A DNA stretch of 7,013 bases from an uncultured Prevotella sp. (GTDB lineage Bacteria; Bacteroidota; Bacteroidia; Bacteroidales; Bacteroidaceae), in NCBI GenBank assembly GCA_946999025.1, contig CAMQBP010000100.1:1-7013 (forward strand). The letters run 5' to 3'. The position numbers and the translations under genes were made by a program. Below the pieces are notes generated by a model, which worked only from the letters and a program-made list of their open reading frames with translations, did not search any database and had not been told where the DNA came from. Shown in pieces: positions 1 to 7,013 of this stretch. Positions within the stretch are counted from its first letter, which is position 1. Each line of letters starts with the position of its first letter.

Positions 1-129
1 TATGAACTGACAGCCATTAAGCTTGACGCAAGTGAGTTCGCATATTATATCCGTAGTGGTGAGGAGTGGTTCATGGAAGCCTGTCTTCTCTATCCTTACG
101 AAATAAATGATATTAAAAACCAGTTGTAA
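1..129 (+). CDS. brxA: BrxA, BREX system protein (DUF1819 family), C-terminal fragment
   Basis: Frame 1 is open from the window edge to a TAA at 127-129 and encodes the last 42 residues of a protein that starts outside the window. The tail contains FAYYIRSGEEWFMEACLL, which resembles the conserved end of BrxA/DUF1819 proteins (a Tyr- and Arg-containing helix followed by GEEWFLEACLL). BrxA is a small protein of about 200 aa, reported in studied systems to have a helix-turn-helix-like fold and to bind DNA; its exact role in defence is not settled. The DNA-binding part is not visible here. The stop lies 5 bp before the brxB start, so the two genes are very probably cotranscribed and perhaps translationally coupled. 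The identification rests on a short tail plus the position directly before brxB, which is the canonical order. It is partial only because the window cuts it, with no sign of damage. Confidence 0.85.
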   Translation, partial: YELTAIKLDASEFAYYIRSGEEWFMEACLLYPYEINDIKNQL

Positions 130-134
130 AAGAT

Positions 135-743
135 ATGAAGAGCATGACTATACCAGAATTGTATGAATATCTGTGTTCGCCACAATTTCAAGACGAGAAC
201 AGTGGCAACATATTCTACAACTACTACATATACCAATACCCAGCGAACAAGGAATACGAAATGCGCCGACAGATTCAGGAGTTCAAGGAAAAACTTGAAC
301 GCCCTACAAACTTTGTAGATGCTCTTGTACTCGATTTGTTCAAGGTATTCTGTGAGTATCTCGGTAATGAGAAATTTGGCGACACGTCATTATTGGATGA
401 TACCTTTGAGGGAGACAAGCTGCATCCCGATATGGTGACAAACGAACTTACTATAGAGGCCAACTCAGATAACTTCATCAGCTTTGTAAGCCAGAAAATT
501 GACGAGCATATCAATTCCAACAATGGCTACAAGCATCCCTATGTCTTTATTCACGGCATAGGCAAGATGTTTCCGTATCTGCGCACCAATGTCTTCCTCA
601 CACGCTACGAGAAATACAACGACACATCGCGTTACAAAATAATACTCTTCTATCCTGGTCACCAAGAGGGCAACTCGTTTTCTCTTTTTGACACTCTTGA
701 AGACTCGCACACCTATCGTGCAACATTACTAGTTAATATATAA
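135..743 (+). CDS. brxB: BrxB, BREX protein (DUF1788 family)
   Basis: A complete 202-aa protein, the usual size for BrxB/DUF1788. Family signatures are visible. Near the N-terminus (residues 24-50) is GNIFYNYYIYQYP followed by a charged helix. In the C-terminal half come VFIHGIGKMFPYLR (137-150), LFYPG (171-175) and a Phe/Leu-rich end with TYRATLL (193-199). These match the pattern of a hydrophobic strand, G-x-G-x-x-[FY]-P-[FY]-[LI]-R, then FYPG, then YRA. No signal peptide or membrane segment is seen, so it should be cytoplasmic. BrxB has no known enzymatic activity; in type 1 BREX it is needed for defence and is thought to be part of an assembly with BrxC, PglX and PglZ. The ATG at 135 gives a 5-bp gap after brxA; a second in-frame ATG at 144 (Met4) is a possible alternative start. 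No strong Shine-Dalgarno is present. GC is slightly lower than in the downstream genes. The identification is firm from motifs plus context. Confidence 0.93.
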   Translation: MKSMTIPELYEYLCSPQFQDENSGNIFYNYYIYQYPANKEYEMRRQIQEFKEKLERPTNFVDALVLDLFKVFCEYLGNEKFGDTSLLDDTFEGDKLHPDMVTNELTIEANSDNFISFVSQKIDEHINSNNGYKHPYVFIHGIGKMFPYLRTNVFLTRYEKYNDTSRYKIILFYPGHQEGNSFSLFDTLEDSHTYRATLLVNI

Positions 744-758
744 ATCCATATATCGCGT
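744..758 (+). promoter_or_regulatory. brxB-brxC junction with AT-rich, SD-less initiation region
   Basis: The 15 bp between the brxB stop and the brxC ATG contain no purine-rich Shine-Dalgarno motif. Together with the end of brxB they form an AT-rich stretch (TATATAAATCCATATAT) just before the start codon. Such leaders are typical of Bacteroidota, where initiation depends on an unstructured A/T-rich region rather than anti-SD pairing. The gap is too short for a separate promoter or a terminator. It supports the start at 759 and operon organisation. Confidence 0.4.
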
Positions 759-3700
759 ATGAAATTCAAGGACTTGTATGAAAAAGGGCTTGACCGCAAG
801 GTGAACCCGGCAGTATCTGCTTCTGACCTTACAGACGAGACGGTGCTGACCGAAATCGTTGAATATGTCTTCACTGAGGAGATTGTTATCAATCTCTACA
901 ACATACTTACCAACATCAAGGTGAATCAAGGCAGCCATATCGGTATATGGATTAACGGTTACTATGGTTCAGGTAAGTCTCACTTCCTGAAATATGCTAG
1001 CTATTGCCTCTCACAGAACAAGCAACGTTGTGAGATGGCTTTTATCCGCTTGATAGAGGCAACAAAGGAACTCATGCGTCACGCAAATGGCATATCCAAC
1101 TTGGCGCAAGAAGGAGTTTCTGTTCGTGAGTTAGAGTCACTGCAGAAGTGGTATGTGTCACAAGCTGATGTCGAAATGGTGATGTTCAACATTGGCGACG
1201 TACATGACGTGAATGCAGATCAGACAACAGCGTTCACTACCATTTTCTGGAACCAGTTTAATGCACAGCGTGGATATAATTCGTTTAACCTCGCTCTTGC
1301 TCAGCATCTTGAGAAGGCTCTTGACGACAAAGGTAAGTTCCTGGAGTTCAAGGAATATGTGAAGAGCAAGGGTTATGATTGGGAACGCAATATCTCGCGC
1401 TTTGCTGCCAGTCGTCTTGACCTTGCCTTACAGATGGCTAAAGAGGTTGACCCTGAGCTTTCTACGGATGTCATACGTACTCGTATTCTCAACAACGAGG
1501 TGAATGTTTCGGTAGAAGCTTTTACTGCAGAAATGAATGAGTTTATAGAGAATAAGCAAAATCCTAACTTCCGCATCCTGTTCTTCGTCGATGAGGTGAG
1601 TCAGTTCATTGGCGAGCATCGCGACCTCTTGCTTCAGCTTCAATCACTGGTAAAGCGTCTCGATGAAGTTTGCGAGTCGCGCTGCTGGATAGCTTGCACG
1701 GCACAGCAGACTTTGGAAGAGGTGGTGACAAACGTAGGTGGCAATGCCAGCAATCCTGAGGACGAGGTAGGCAAGATTCTTGGACGTTTCGAGGTGCGTG
1801 CATCGCTGCAGGGCACATCGCCTGAGTATATCACCCAAAAGCGTATTCTTGAAAAGAAAGGTGATGTCGAGATTACGCTGGGTAACATGTTCGACAAGGA
1901 CAGGGCGAAACTCGATGCCCAGTTCATATTGCCCAGTCAGTACAAAGCATATACAAGCAAGGAAGATTTCGTTGCTTGCTATCCGTTCGTGCCCTATCAG
2001 TTCCAACTCATTATGAAGGTGCTCGACTCGTTTGTCAATATGAACTATGTCGACAAGCAGGTGAAGGGAAACGAGCGTTCGCTCATCAATATCACCTTCT
2101 CCATAGCTAAGGAAACCGCAGACATGGAAGTCGGGGAGTTTATCTCTTTCGACCGCTTCTTTGGTGCCATGTTCCAAGGTTCTATGCAGCATCTTGGTCA
2201 GCGTGCCATTGCCAATGCACGTCAGGCGCTCGAACATATTAAAGACCCAGAAAAACAGGAGTTCTATCGTCGTGTTGTATATGTGCTCTTTATGATATGT
2301 AACCTCTCGGATGTTGACAAACCTTCTTTCTTGGCCACAATAGACAATATAGTGACGCTCCTCATGACCAAAGTGTACGCAAACAGGGCTGCTATTAAGC
2401 ATGAGGTAAGCATCGTGTTGGCGTTTTTGATAGACAAGGCGGTTGTCCGCAAGACAAAAACCGAGACCGGAAGTGAGATATATGAGTTCTATACTGAGGA
2501 AGAGTCGAGGGTGGCTCAACTCATAAAGAACCAGCAGGTGGACAGCAATACTTACAGCGATGAACTGAAATCTATCTTCTTCAGCCATTTCGGAAATCCA
2601 AGCAACAAGAAGACGTTTGCCACGCGCTCGTTCAATGTGGGAATCAATATTGACGGGCGCAACTATCTTAGCAACAACGCCGACATCTGCATCGATTTTG
2701 TGACAACCGCTGGTACCGACTATACCGAGCAGTTTGCTTTCAGCGTCAGCAACACATCGCAGGGCACCCATCTCATTTATTTCCTCTATCCGCAGTTGAA
2801 GGACAATGACGAGCTTCGTGCCAACTTCCTGTATTACTGCCGTGTGCAGCGTTTCGCACAAGAACCAGCAATAAGTGAAGAACGCCAGCGTACAAAACTG
2901 ATATTCCAACAACGTGCTAGGGAACTATACGAAAAGGAGATAAAGCCTCAGTTCCAGCATATTCTCGACACCTGTCCTGTCATTTCATGCGGAGCGGTGC
3001 TCTCGGCTTCGCAAACAGGTACTGCCAAGAAAACCGAACGCTACGAGGCTTTGCTCAATTGCCACATGAAAACACTCTATTCGTTTGCTATGCTTGTCAA
3101 CGGTGGCGAGACTCCGAAGAATGGAGCAGACCTGTCGGCAAAGATACTGCGACCCGTAGATCCTGCGCTATCCAATATGCCGCTCAGCACTCCAGAGACG
3201 AAAATCAAGGACTGGCTCGACCGCTCGCCTCACGACGTAACGGTGGCTGATGTCGTTCGCCAGTTCTCGAAGGTGCCTTACGGATGGTCAGACTATGCCA
3301 CCATCTATTTCCTCAACGAACTGGTACGCCGCCATCTCTATGCATTCAACTATAACAACAATCCCAATGTGAGCCGTGAGGATACGGCACGCAACATTGT
3401 GCGTGATGCCAGCAGGTTCACTGTGGAGAAAGCAAAAGCCATCTCGCAGGAGGTGCTTAACGACTTCATTGATGCCTGGAAGCATATTTTCAACGTGATG
3501 TCGGTGAAGGGTAGCAACGACAGCACAGAGCTGTTCCGCAACTGCAAGGAGACAGACGACAGTCAGCTTAATACGCTTCTGAAAAATTATCGTAGCCTTT
3601 CTCATAAACTTAGCGGATGCCCCTTTGTCCATACCATCGACGAAGCTGTCACTTTGATGGAAAGCTGGCTCACGGAGCGCGACCATCTGAAGTTCTTCCA

Positions 3701-4400
3701 AACCATCATCAACGCACGCGCCGAGGCTTGCCAACTCTTCGACCGTTGCAAGAACATCAACTCGTTCCATAACGACCAATTCCCCAACTACGAGAAGGTG
3801 TGCAAGTTTATTGATGACAATCGTGACAATTTCGCTTTCCTCACCGACGAACAACAACTGACTGTGGAGGCCATACGTGCCATACTTACCGACGAGGAGC
3901 CGTGGGACAAGATGCCATCTTACATGAAGATGATGCGCACGTTGAATGGTCAGTTGGACGAGTGCAAAACCAAACTCATTGAAAAAATAGAGGCCGACTA
4001 CAACAAGGTGTTCGATGAACTTGAACAGTATGCCAACGAGGTGAATGTGTTGCGTGACAAGTTTGCAAAGCGCGACATCACCATATCGCTGAAAACAAGC
4101 ACCTCTAACTTCTATGCGTTGCAGGCCAATGCGGACACTCGCGATTTCTACGAGGAGGAGATGAAGAAAATCAACGAGGCTATCCCTGCGCCTCCACCAT
4201 CAACCACTGGCGGTAATGGCAGCGGCACATCAAATCCTGCCAGTCCTCAGCCCCAGCCAAGAATGCGCAAGATAGTGCATCTCAATACGCATACCACAAT
4301 GCCAATGCGTTCAGAGGCTGATGTGGACATCTACTTGGCAGGATTGAAAGCCGAACTTATGCAATATATAAACGACAACAACGACATTATTATAGGATAA
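759..4400 (+). CDS. brxC: BrxC, BREX system P-loop (AAA+ type) ATPase
   Basis: A complete 1213-aa protein, in the normal BrxC size range of about 1200 aa. The N-terminus (MKFKDLYEKGLDRKVNP) matches the family pattern. Walker A is GYYGSGKS at residues 67-74 and Walker B is FFVDEV with D278-E279, both intact. CWIACTAQQ (309-317) sits where a sensor-1 strand is expected, and LGRFEVRASL (341-350) contains R343, a candidate arginine-finger-like position (inference). A long, mostly helical middle follows. There is a likely coiled coil at about 1058-1107, then a Pro/Gly/Ser-rich linker (1143-1167) and a conserved-looking acidic C-terminal tail ending in NDNNDIIIG. In studied type 1 systems BrxC is required for both methylation and phage exclusion and is thought to act with BrxB, PglX and PglZ as an ATP-dependent, DNA-associated assembly. 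It is cytoplasmic. It starts 15 bp after brxB and ends 11 bp before pglX. It is the type 1 counterpart of PglY; gene order favours BrxC over PglY. Confidence 0.95.
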   Translation: MKFKDLYEKGLDRKVNPAVSASDLTDETVLTEIVEYVFTEEIVINLYNILTNIKVNQGSHIGIWINGYYGSGKSHFLKYASYCLSQNKQRCEMAFIRLIEATKELMRHANGISNLAQEGVSVRELESLQKWYVSQADVEMVMFNIGDVHDVNADQTTAFTTIFWNQFNAQRGYNSFNLALAQHLEKALDDKGKFLEFKEYVKSKGYDWERNISRFAASRLDLALQMAKEVDPELSTDVIRTRILNNEVNVSVEAFTAEMNEFIENKQNPNFRILFFVDEVSQFIGEHRDLLLQLQSLVKRLDEVCESRCWIACTAQQTLEEVVTNVGGNASNPEDEVGKILGRFEVRASLQGTSPEYITQKRILEKKGDVEITLGNMFDKDRAKLDAQFILPSQYKAYTSKEDFVACYPFVPYQFQLIMKVLDSFVNMNYVDKQVKGNERSLINITFSIAKETADMEVGEFISFDRFFGAMFQGSMQHLGQRAIANARQALEHIKDPEKQEFYRRVVYVLFMICNLSDVDKPSFLATIDNIVTLLMTKVYANRAAIKHEVSIVLAFLIDKAVVRKTKTETGSEIYEFYTEEESRVAQLIKNQQVDSNTYSDELKSIFFSHFGNPSNKKTFATRSFNVGINIDGRNYLSNNADICIDFVTTAGTDYTEQFAFSVSNTSQGTHLIYFLYPQLKDNDELRANFLYYCRVQRFAQEPAISEERQRTKLIFQQRARELYEKEIKPQFQHILDTCPVISCGAVLSASQTGTAKKTERYEALLNCHMKTLYSFAMLVNGGETPKNGADLSAKILRPVDPALSNMPLSTPETKIKDWLDRSPHDVTVADVVRQFSKVPYGWSDYATIYFLNELVRRHLYAFNYNNNPNVSREDTARNIVRDASRFTVEKAKAISQEVLNDFIDAWKHIFNVMSVKGSNDSTELFRNCKETDDSQLNTLLKNYRSLSHKLSGCPFVHTIDEAVTLMESWLTERDHLKFFQTIINARAEACQLFDRCKNINSFHNDQFPNYEKVCKFIDDNRDNFAFLTDEQQLTVEAIRAILTDEEPWDKMPSYMKMMRTLNGQLDECKTKLIEKIEADYNKVFDELEQYANEVNVLRDKFAKRDITISLKTSTSNFYALQANADTRDFYEEEMKKINEAIPAPPPSTTGGNGSGTSNPASPQPQPRMRKIVHLNTHTTMPMRSEADVDIYLAGLKAELMQYINDNNDIIIG

Positions 4401-4411
4401 GACTATATAAT
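4401..4411 (+). promoter_or_regulatory. brxC-pglX junction with AT-rich, SD-less initiation region
   Basis: The 11-bp spacer GACTATATAAT directly precedes the pglX ATG. It lacks a Shine-Dalgarno motif and is AT-rich, like the brxB-brxC junction. It is too short for an independent promoter or terminator, so pglX is read on the brxC transcript. It fixes the likely pglX start at 4412, because the protein sequence begins with a recognisable PglX N-terminus immediately after it. Confidence 0.4.
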
Positions 4412-7013
4412 ATGGATACTAACAGATTGAAACGCTTCGCTACCGAGGCTCGAAATATATTGATGCAGGGCGTGAAAAACCGCTTGCAGGCTATAGGCTT
4501 CGACCTGAATACTGGCCAACCCACAGAAATGCCTCAGAAGGTGGAGGGTGGTGCTGTATTCATGGGCGACACCGTAACGACTGACTTTTACAGCCGTTGG
4601 ATGTCGCTCTATAACAATATCTGCGCTCGCGGCATCAAGCAGGTGGCAGAAGAGGCAGCCTACACATGGTTCAACCGCTTCATGGCTATACGCATCATGC
4701 AGAAGCAGGGTTTCATCTCGCCTGTCTTGGCTTACGAAAGCGAGGAGGTGCGTGTGCCGGTCATTGTTAGCGAGGCGCGCCAGGGACGTATGCCTAAGAT
4801 GGCAGCCGACGTGCATGACAAACTGATGGCTCTCCTTGACGACGACAGCAAGACCAACGAGCAGTTCGCCTTGCTCATAGTGGCTTATTGCCATGAGAAT
4901 CCTATCATCAACAAGTGCTTCGGAGCCATTGCCGACTACACAGAGTTGCTTCTGCCACAGAACATCTTGGCGGAAGGTGGCTTTGTGAGTATGCTCAACA
5001 ATACGCCCTTTATCAGCGAGCAGGATTTTCATTCGTCCGAACTGATAGGCTGGCTCTATCAATTCTATATTGCTGAGAAGAAGGACGATGTGTTTGCCTC
5101 GTTCAAGAAGGGCAAGAAGGCGGAGCCGAAGGATATTCCAGCAGCTACGCAAATCTTTACGCCCAACTGGATTGTGAAGTACATGGTGCAGAACACGGTG
5201 GGACGCATCTATCTGGACAACAACCCGTATTCGGAGATTAAGGAGGGGATGCAGTATCTGGTGGAGTCGGCCGAGAAGCCTGCGCCCGACAGCATCTTCC
5301 AGTTTGATGACATCCATGAGTTGACTTGTGCCGACCTTGCTTGCGGTTCGGGCCACATCCTCAACGAGGCGTTCGACCTGCTCTATCAGATTTACCTCGA
5401 AGAGGGCTACAACCGTCGCAAGGCAGTGGAGGACATCTTCCGCTACAACCTCAGGGGCATCGACCTCGACACACGTGCCAAGCAGTTGGCGCAATTTGCC
5501 TTGCTGCTGAAGGCTTGCCAAAAGGATAGCAGCTTTGCCGATGGACATTGTATGCCGAGGGTGATGGATATGCCTGCACCTTATGCTCAAATTGATTATC
5601 TTTGCGACACGCTTCCTCACTTCTTCTTAGGGGGCAATCAGGAGATGGTGCAAGAGACCATCGAGGCTTTCGAGCTGATGAATCAGGCGCAAAACTTGGG
5701 TAGCATCATGAAGTTCAACATCTCTGAGCATACACGCAATGCCATTGCGGTGCGTGTAGCGGAGTATGAGCAGCAGGAGTTTGTACCAGAGGCTATTGAG
5801 CAATTGCTACCGTATATGCGCATCATCTTGGCGCTGACGGAGAAGTATGCGACGCTGGTGATGAATCCGCCGTATATGAAATTTACCAACATGAATGATA
5901 AATTGGTGAAGTATATTGAAAATTACTATGAAGAAGGTAAGCCAGATTTGTATGCGGTATTCATGCTCGTTGCAAAGGAAAAAACAAGGGAAAATGGGGG
6001 CTATGCAATGATTGTTCAAAATTCATGGTTAGTTAATAGTCGTTTTACTTTATTGCGTAATATATTATTCGCCAAATCTCATTTGTGCAGTCTCTTAAAT
6101 ATGGGACGAGGGAATTTTGGTAATGATTGGGGGGCTACCGCATTCGTTGTTGCTAACAATGTCAACAAAGTTTCTATTGATTTCTTTAAATTGTATGAGA
6201 GAGTTTTCTATAGGATAGAACCAAACCATATATCAGAACTATTTTTAGAAGCAAAAGAGAACCATTCTTTTCGCTTTGATTTTAGGAATTATTCTGCTAA
6301 TTCTTTTTGTCCGAATCATGCAGATGGTGGACGACGCATATACTACAGTAATAATCATGAAAATTTCAGAAAGATAGAAAATGAACCTATTTGTTATACA
6401 TTTGATCAAAAATTAATCTCTATTGTTAACGGTACAACAATTGCAGATTATTTTCATCCTGCTACAGGTATGCAGAGTGGTAATAATGATAAGTTTATTA
6501 GATTGTGGTATGAAGTTTCTAATTCTTTTATTAATACAAGATGGTATCCATTAGTAAATGGTGGAAATGCTAGAAAATGGTATGGGAATCTTAACTCTGT
6601 AATTAACTGGGAAAATAACGGAGAAGCCATTAAAAATACTCCAAGTTCAGTTTTAAGGAATTCTCAATTCTATTTTAAAGCAGGTATTACGTGGAATAGA
6701 ATTACCTCTAAGGGTATAACATTAAGATATTTTCCAGCTGGGTGTATTTTTGATCAGGCTGGCGATTCCATGTTTAAGGAAACAGAGGAAGAAATCGAAG
6801 CTGCGCTTGGCTATCTAAATACAAATGTCGCAAAATTATTTTTTGAGATGCTGTCGCCTACTATTAATCTTACTTCTGGAACCATAAAAAGAATTCCCTA
6901 TCTTCAAAATGTAAATGGCACAGAACCTCTGGTTTATGAAAACATAACCATCAGCAAACAAGACTGGGACGCCCACGAAACCTCCTGGGACTTCGCTCAA
7001 AACGAGCTGCTGA
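4412..7013 (+). CDS. pglX: PglX, BREX adenine-specific DNA methyltransferase, N-terminal 867 residues (runs off the right edge)
   Basis: The frame is open from ATG 4412 to the window end with no stop or frameshift, giving 867 of about 1200 expected residues. PglX is the BREX N6-adenine methyltransferase: it uses S-adenosylmethionine to mark a short asymmetric host site and is also needed for phage exclusion. Visible signatures in order are: MDTNRLKRFATEARNIL start; AYTWFNRFMAIR (83-94); a target-type motif ATQIFTPNWIV (about 245-255); SAM motif I, DLACGSGH (308-315); an acidic motif, GIDLD (349-353); and the catalytic NPPY (485-488). Then come typical PglX blocks: MQSGNNDKF (687-695), RKWYGN (721-726), NWENNG (732-737), FYFKAGITW (753-761), CIFDQAGDSMF (778-788) and DWDAHETSWDF (851-861). 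The rest of the specificity region is outside the window. Codons and GC change sharply from about 5880 to 6950 inside the same frame. The recognised site cannot be predicted from this sequence. Confidence 0.95.
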   Translation, partial: MDTNRLKRFATEARNILMQGVKNRLQAIGFDLNTGQPTEMPQKVEGGAVFMGDTVTTDFYSRWMSLYNNICARGIKQVAEEAAYTWFNRFMAIRIMQKQGFISPVLAYESEEVRVPVIVSEARQGRMPKMAADVHDKLMALLDDDSKTNEQFALLIVAYCHENPIINKCFGAIADYTELLLPQNILAEGGFVSMLNNTPFISEQDFHSSELIGWLYQFYIAEKKDDVFASFKKGKKAEPKDIPAATQIFTPNWIVKYMVQNTVGRIYLDNNPYSEIKEGMQYLVESAEKPAPDSIFQFDDIHELTCADLACGSGHILNEAFDLLYQIYLEEGYNRRKAVEDIFRYNLRGIDLDTRAKQLAQFALLLKACQKDSSFADGHCMPRVMDMPAPYAQIDYLCDTLPHFFLGGNQEMVQETIEAFELMNQAQNLGSIMKFNISEHTRNAIAVRVAEYEQQEFVPEAIEQLLPYMRIILALTEKYATLVMNPPYMKFTNMNDKLVKYIENYYEEGKPDLYAVFMLVAKEKTRENGGYAMIVQNSWLVNSRFTLLRNILFAKSHLCSLLNMGRGNFGNDWGATAFVVANNVNKVSIDFFKLYERVFYRIEPNHISELFLEAKENHSFRFDFRNYSANSFCPNHADGGRRIYYSNNHENFRKIENEPICYTFDQKLISIVNGTTIADYFHPATGMQSGNNDKFIRLWYEVSNSFINTRWYPLVNGGNARKWYGNLNSVINWENNGEAIKNTPSSVLRNSQFYFKAGITWNRITSKGITLRYFPAGCIFDQAGDSMFKETEEEIEAALGYLNTNVAKLFFEMLSPTINLTSGTIKRIPYLQNVNGTEPLVYENITISKQDWDAHETSWDFAQNELL
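5880..6950 (+). other. AT-rich mosaic segment within pglX
   Basis: This stretch lies inside the pglX frame (about residues 490-846). Sampled 60-base blocks have about 20-38% GC, against 52-58% just before it and about 58% after it. Codon use changes too: AAT, ATT, TTA, AGA and AGG are common here, whereas the upstream half of pglX prefers AAC, ATC, CTG/CTC and CGC/CGT. The frame is kept and family motifs continue across it, so it is functional-looking coding DNA rather than an inserted element. I infer that it was acquired by homologous replacement from a lower-GC PglX relative, possibly altering part of the specificity region. I saw no obvious inverted or direct repeats at either edge, and the edges are approximate. 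Confidence 0.6.

Noticed and set aside
740..760. Short ATATA/TATAT inverted repeat before brxC as a possible operator or hairpin
   Set aside because: The arms are only about 5 bp of pure A/T and would be expected by chance in an AT-rich leader; there is no stable stem or U-tract for a terminator.
1644..2912. Long open frame on the - strand (422 codons) antisense to brxC
   Set aside because: It is fully covered by well-supported BrxC coding sequence, has no familiar motif, and is explained by absence of reverse-complement stops in the + strand codon usage.
3288..3857. 189-codon - strand frame opposite the brxC 3' half
   Set aside because: Same explanation as the other antisense frames; no motif, and no leader or neighbouring gene on that strand.
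5326..5529. Two short + strand frames overlapping pglX in other phases
   Set aside because: Both lie within the SAM-motif region of PglX, are Arg/Pro- or Ser/Thr-rich, and show no independent evidence of translation.
4403..5620. Long open frame on the - strand (405 codons) antisense to the pglX 5' half
   Set aside because: It lies opposite clear PglX motifs, its translation is rich in His, Arg and Leu with no recognisable domain, and it has the look of a shadow frame produced by the codon bias of the + strand gene.
5880..6950. AT-rich block as an inserted mobile element
   Set aside because: The pglX frame is unbroken across it, PglX family motifs continue inside it, and there is no transposase, terminal repeat or target duplication.

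Overview
The window is the central part of a type 1 BREX (bacteriophage exclusion) defence operon. All genes are on the + strand and tightly packed. In order it holds the last 42 codons of brxA, a complete brxB (202 aa), a complete brxC (1213 aa) and the first 867 codons of pglX, which is still open at the right edge. The order brxA-brxB-brxC-pglX is that of canonical type 1 BREX. By that precedent pglZ and brxL should follow to the right and the rest of brxA should lie to the left, but neither can be seen here.

The host is probably a member of Bacteroidota, perhaps a Prevotella- or Bacteroides-like gut or oral bacterium. Moderate GC (about 40-55% over the first 5.9 kb) is compatible with this. 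The stronger clue is that the starts of brxC and pglX follow short AT-rich leaders without a Shine-Dalgarno motif, which is typical of that phylum. This is inference from style, not proof.

Layout: 1-129 brxA 3' end; 135-743 brxB; 759-4400 brxC; 4412-7013 pglX 5' part. The gaps are 5, 15 and 11 bp, so there is no non-coding stretch worth the name, no visible internal promoter or terminator, and no RNA gene, CRISPR array or insertion sequence. The genes are almost certainly cotranscribed from a promoter left of the window.

In the known type 1 system, PglX adds N6-methyl-adenine to a short asymmetric site to mark self DNA. BrxB and BrxC (an AAA+ type ATPase) work with PglX and PglZ, and unmethylated incoming phage DNA is prevented from replicating. 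The visible catalytic signatures are intact: the BrxC Walker A and B motifs, the PglX SAM-binding motif, and the PglX NPPY motif. The locus therefore looks functional as far as it can be seen.

The most notable feature is compositional. Within the single open pglX frame, GC falls abruptly just after the NPPY codons (about 5880), from about 52-58% to about 20-38%. It stays low for about 1.07 kb and then returns to about 58% near 6950. Conserved PglX motifs continue through this segment, so it is real coding sequence. It looks like an allele segment acquired by recombination into an otherwise host-like gene.
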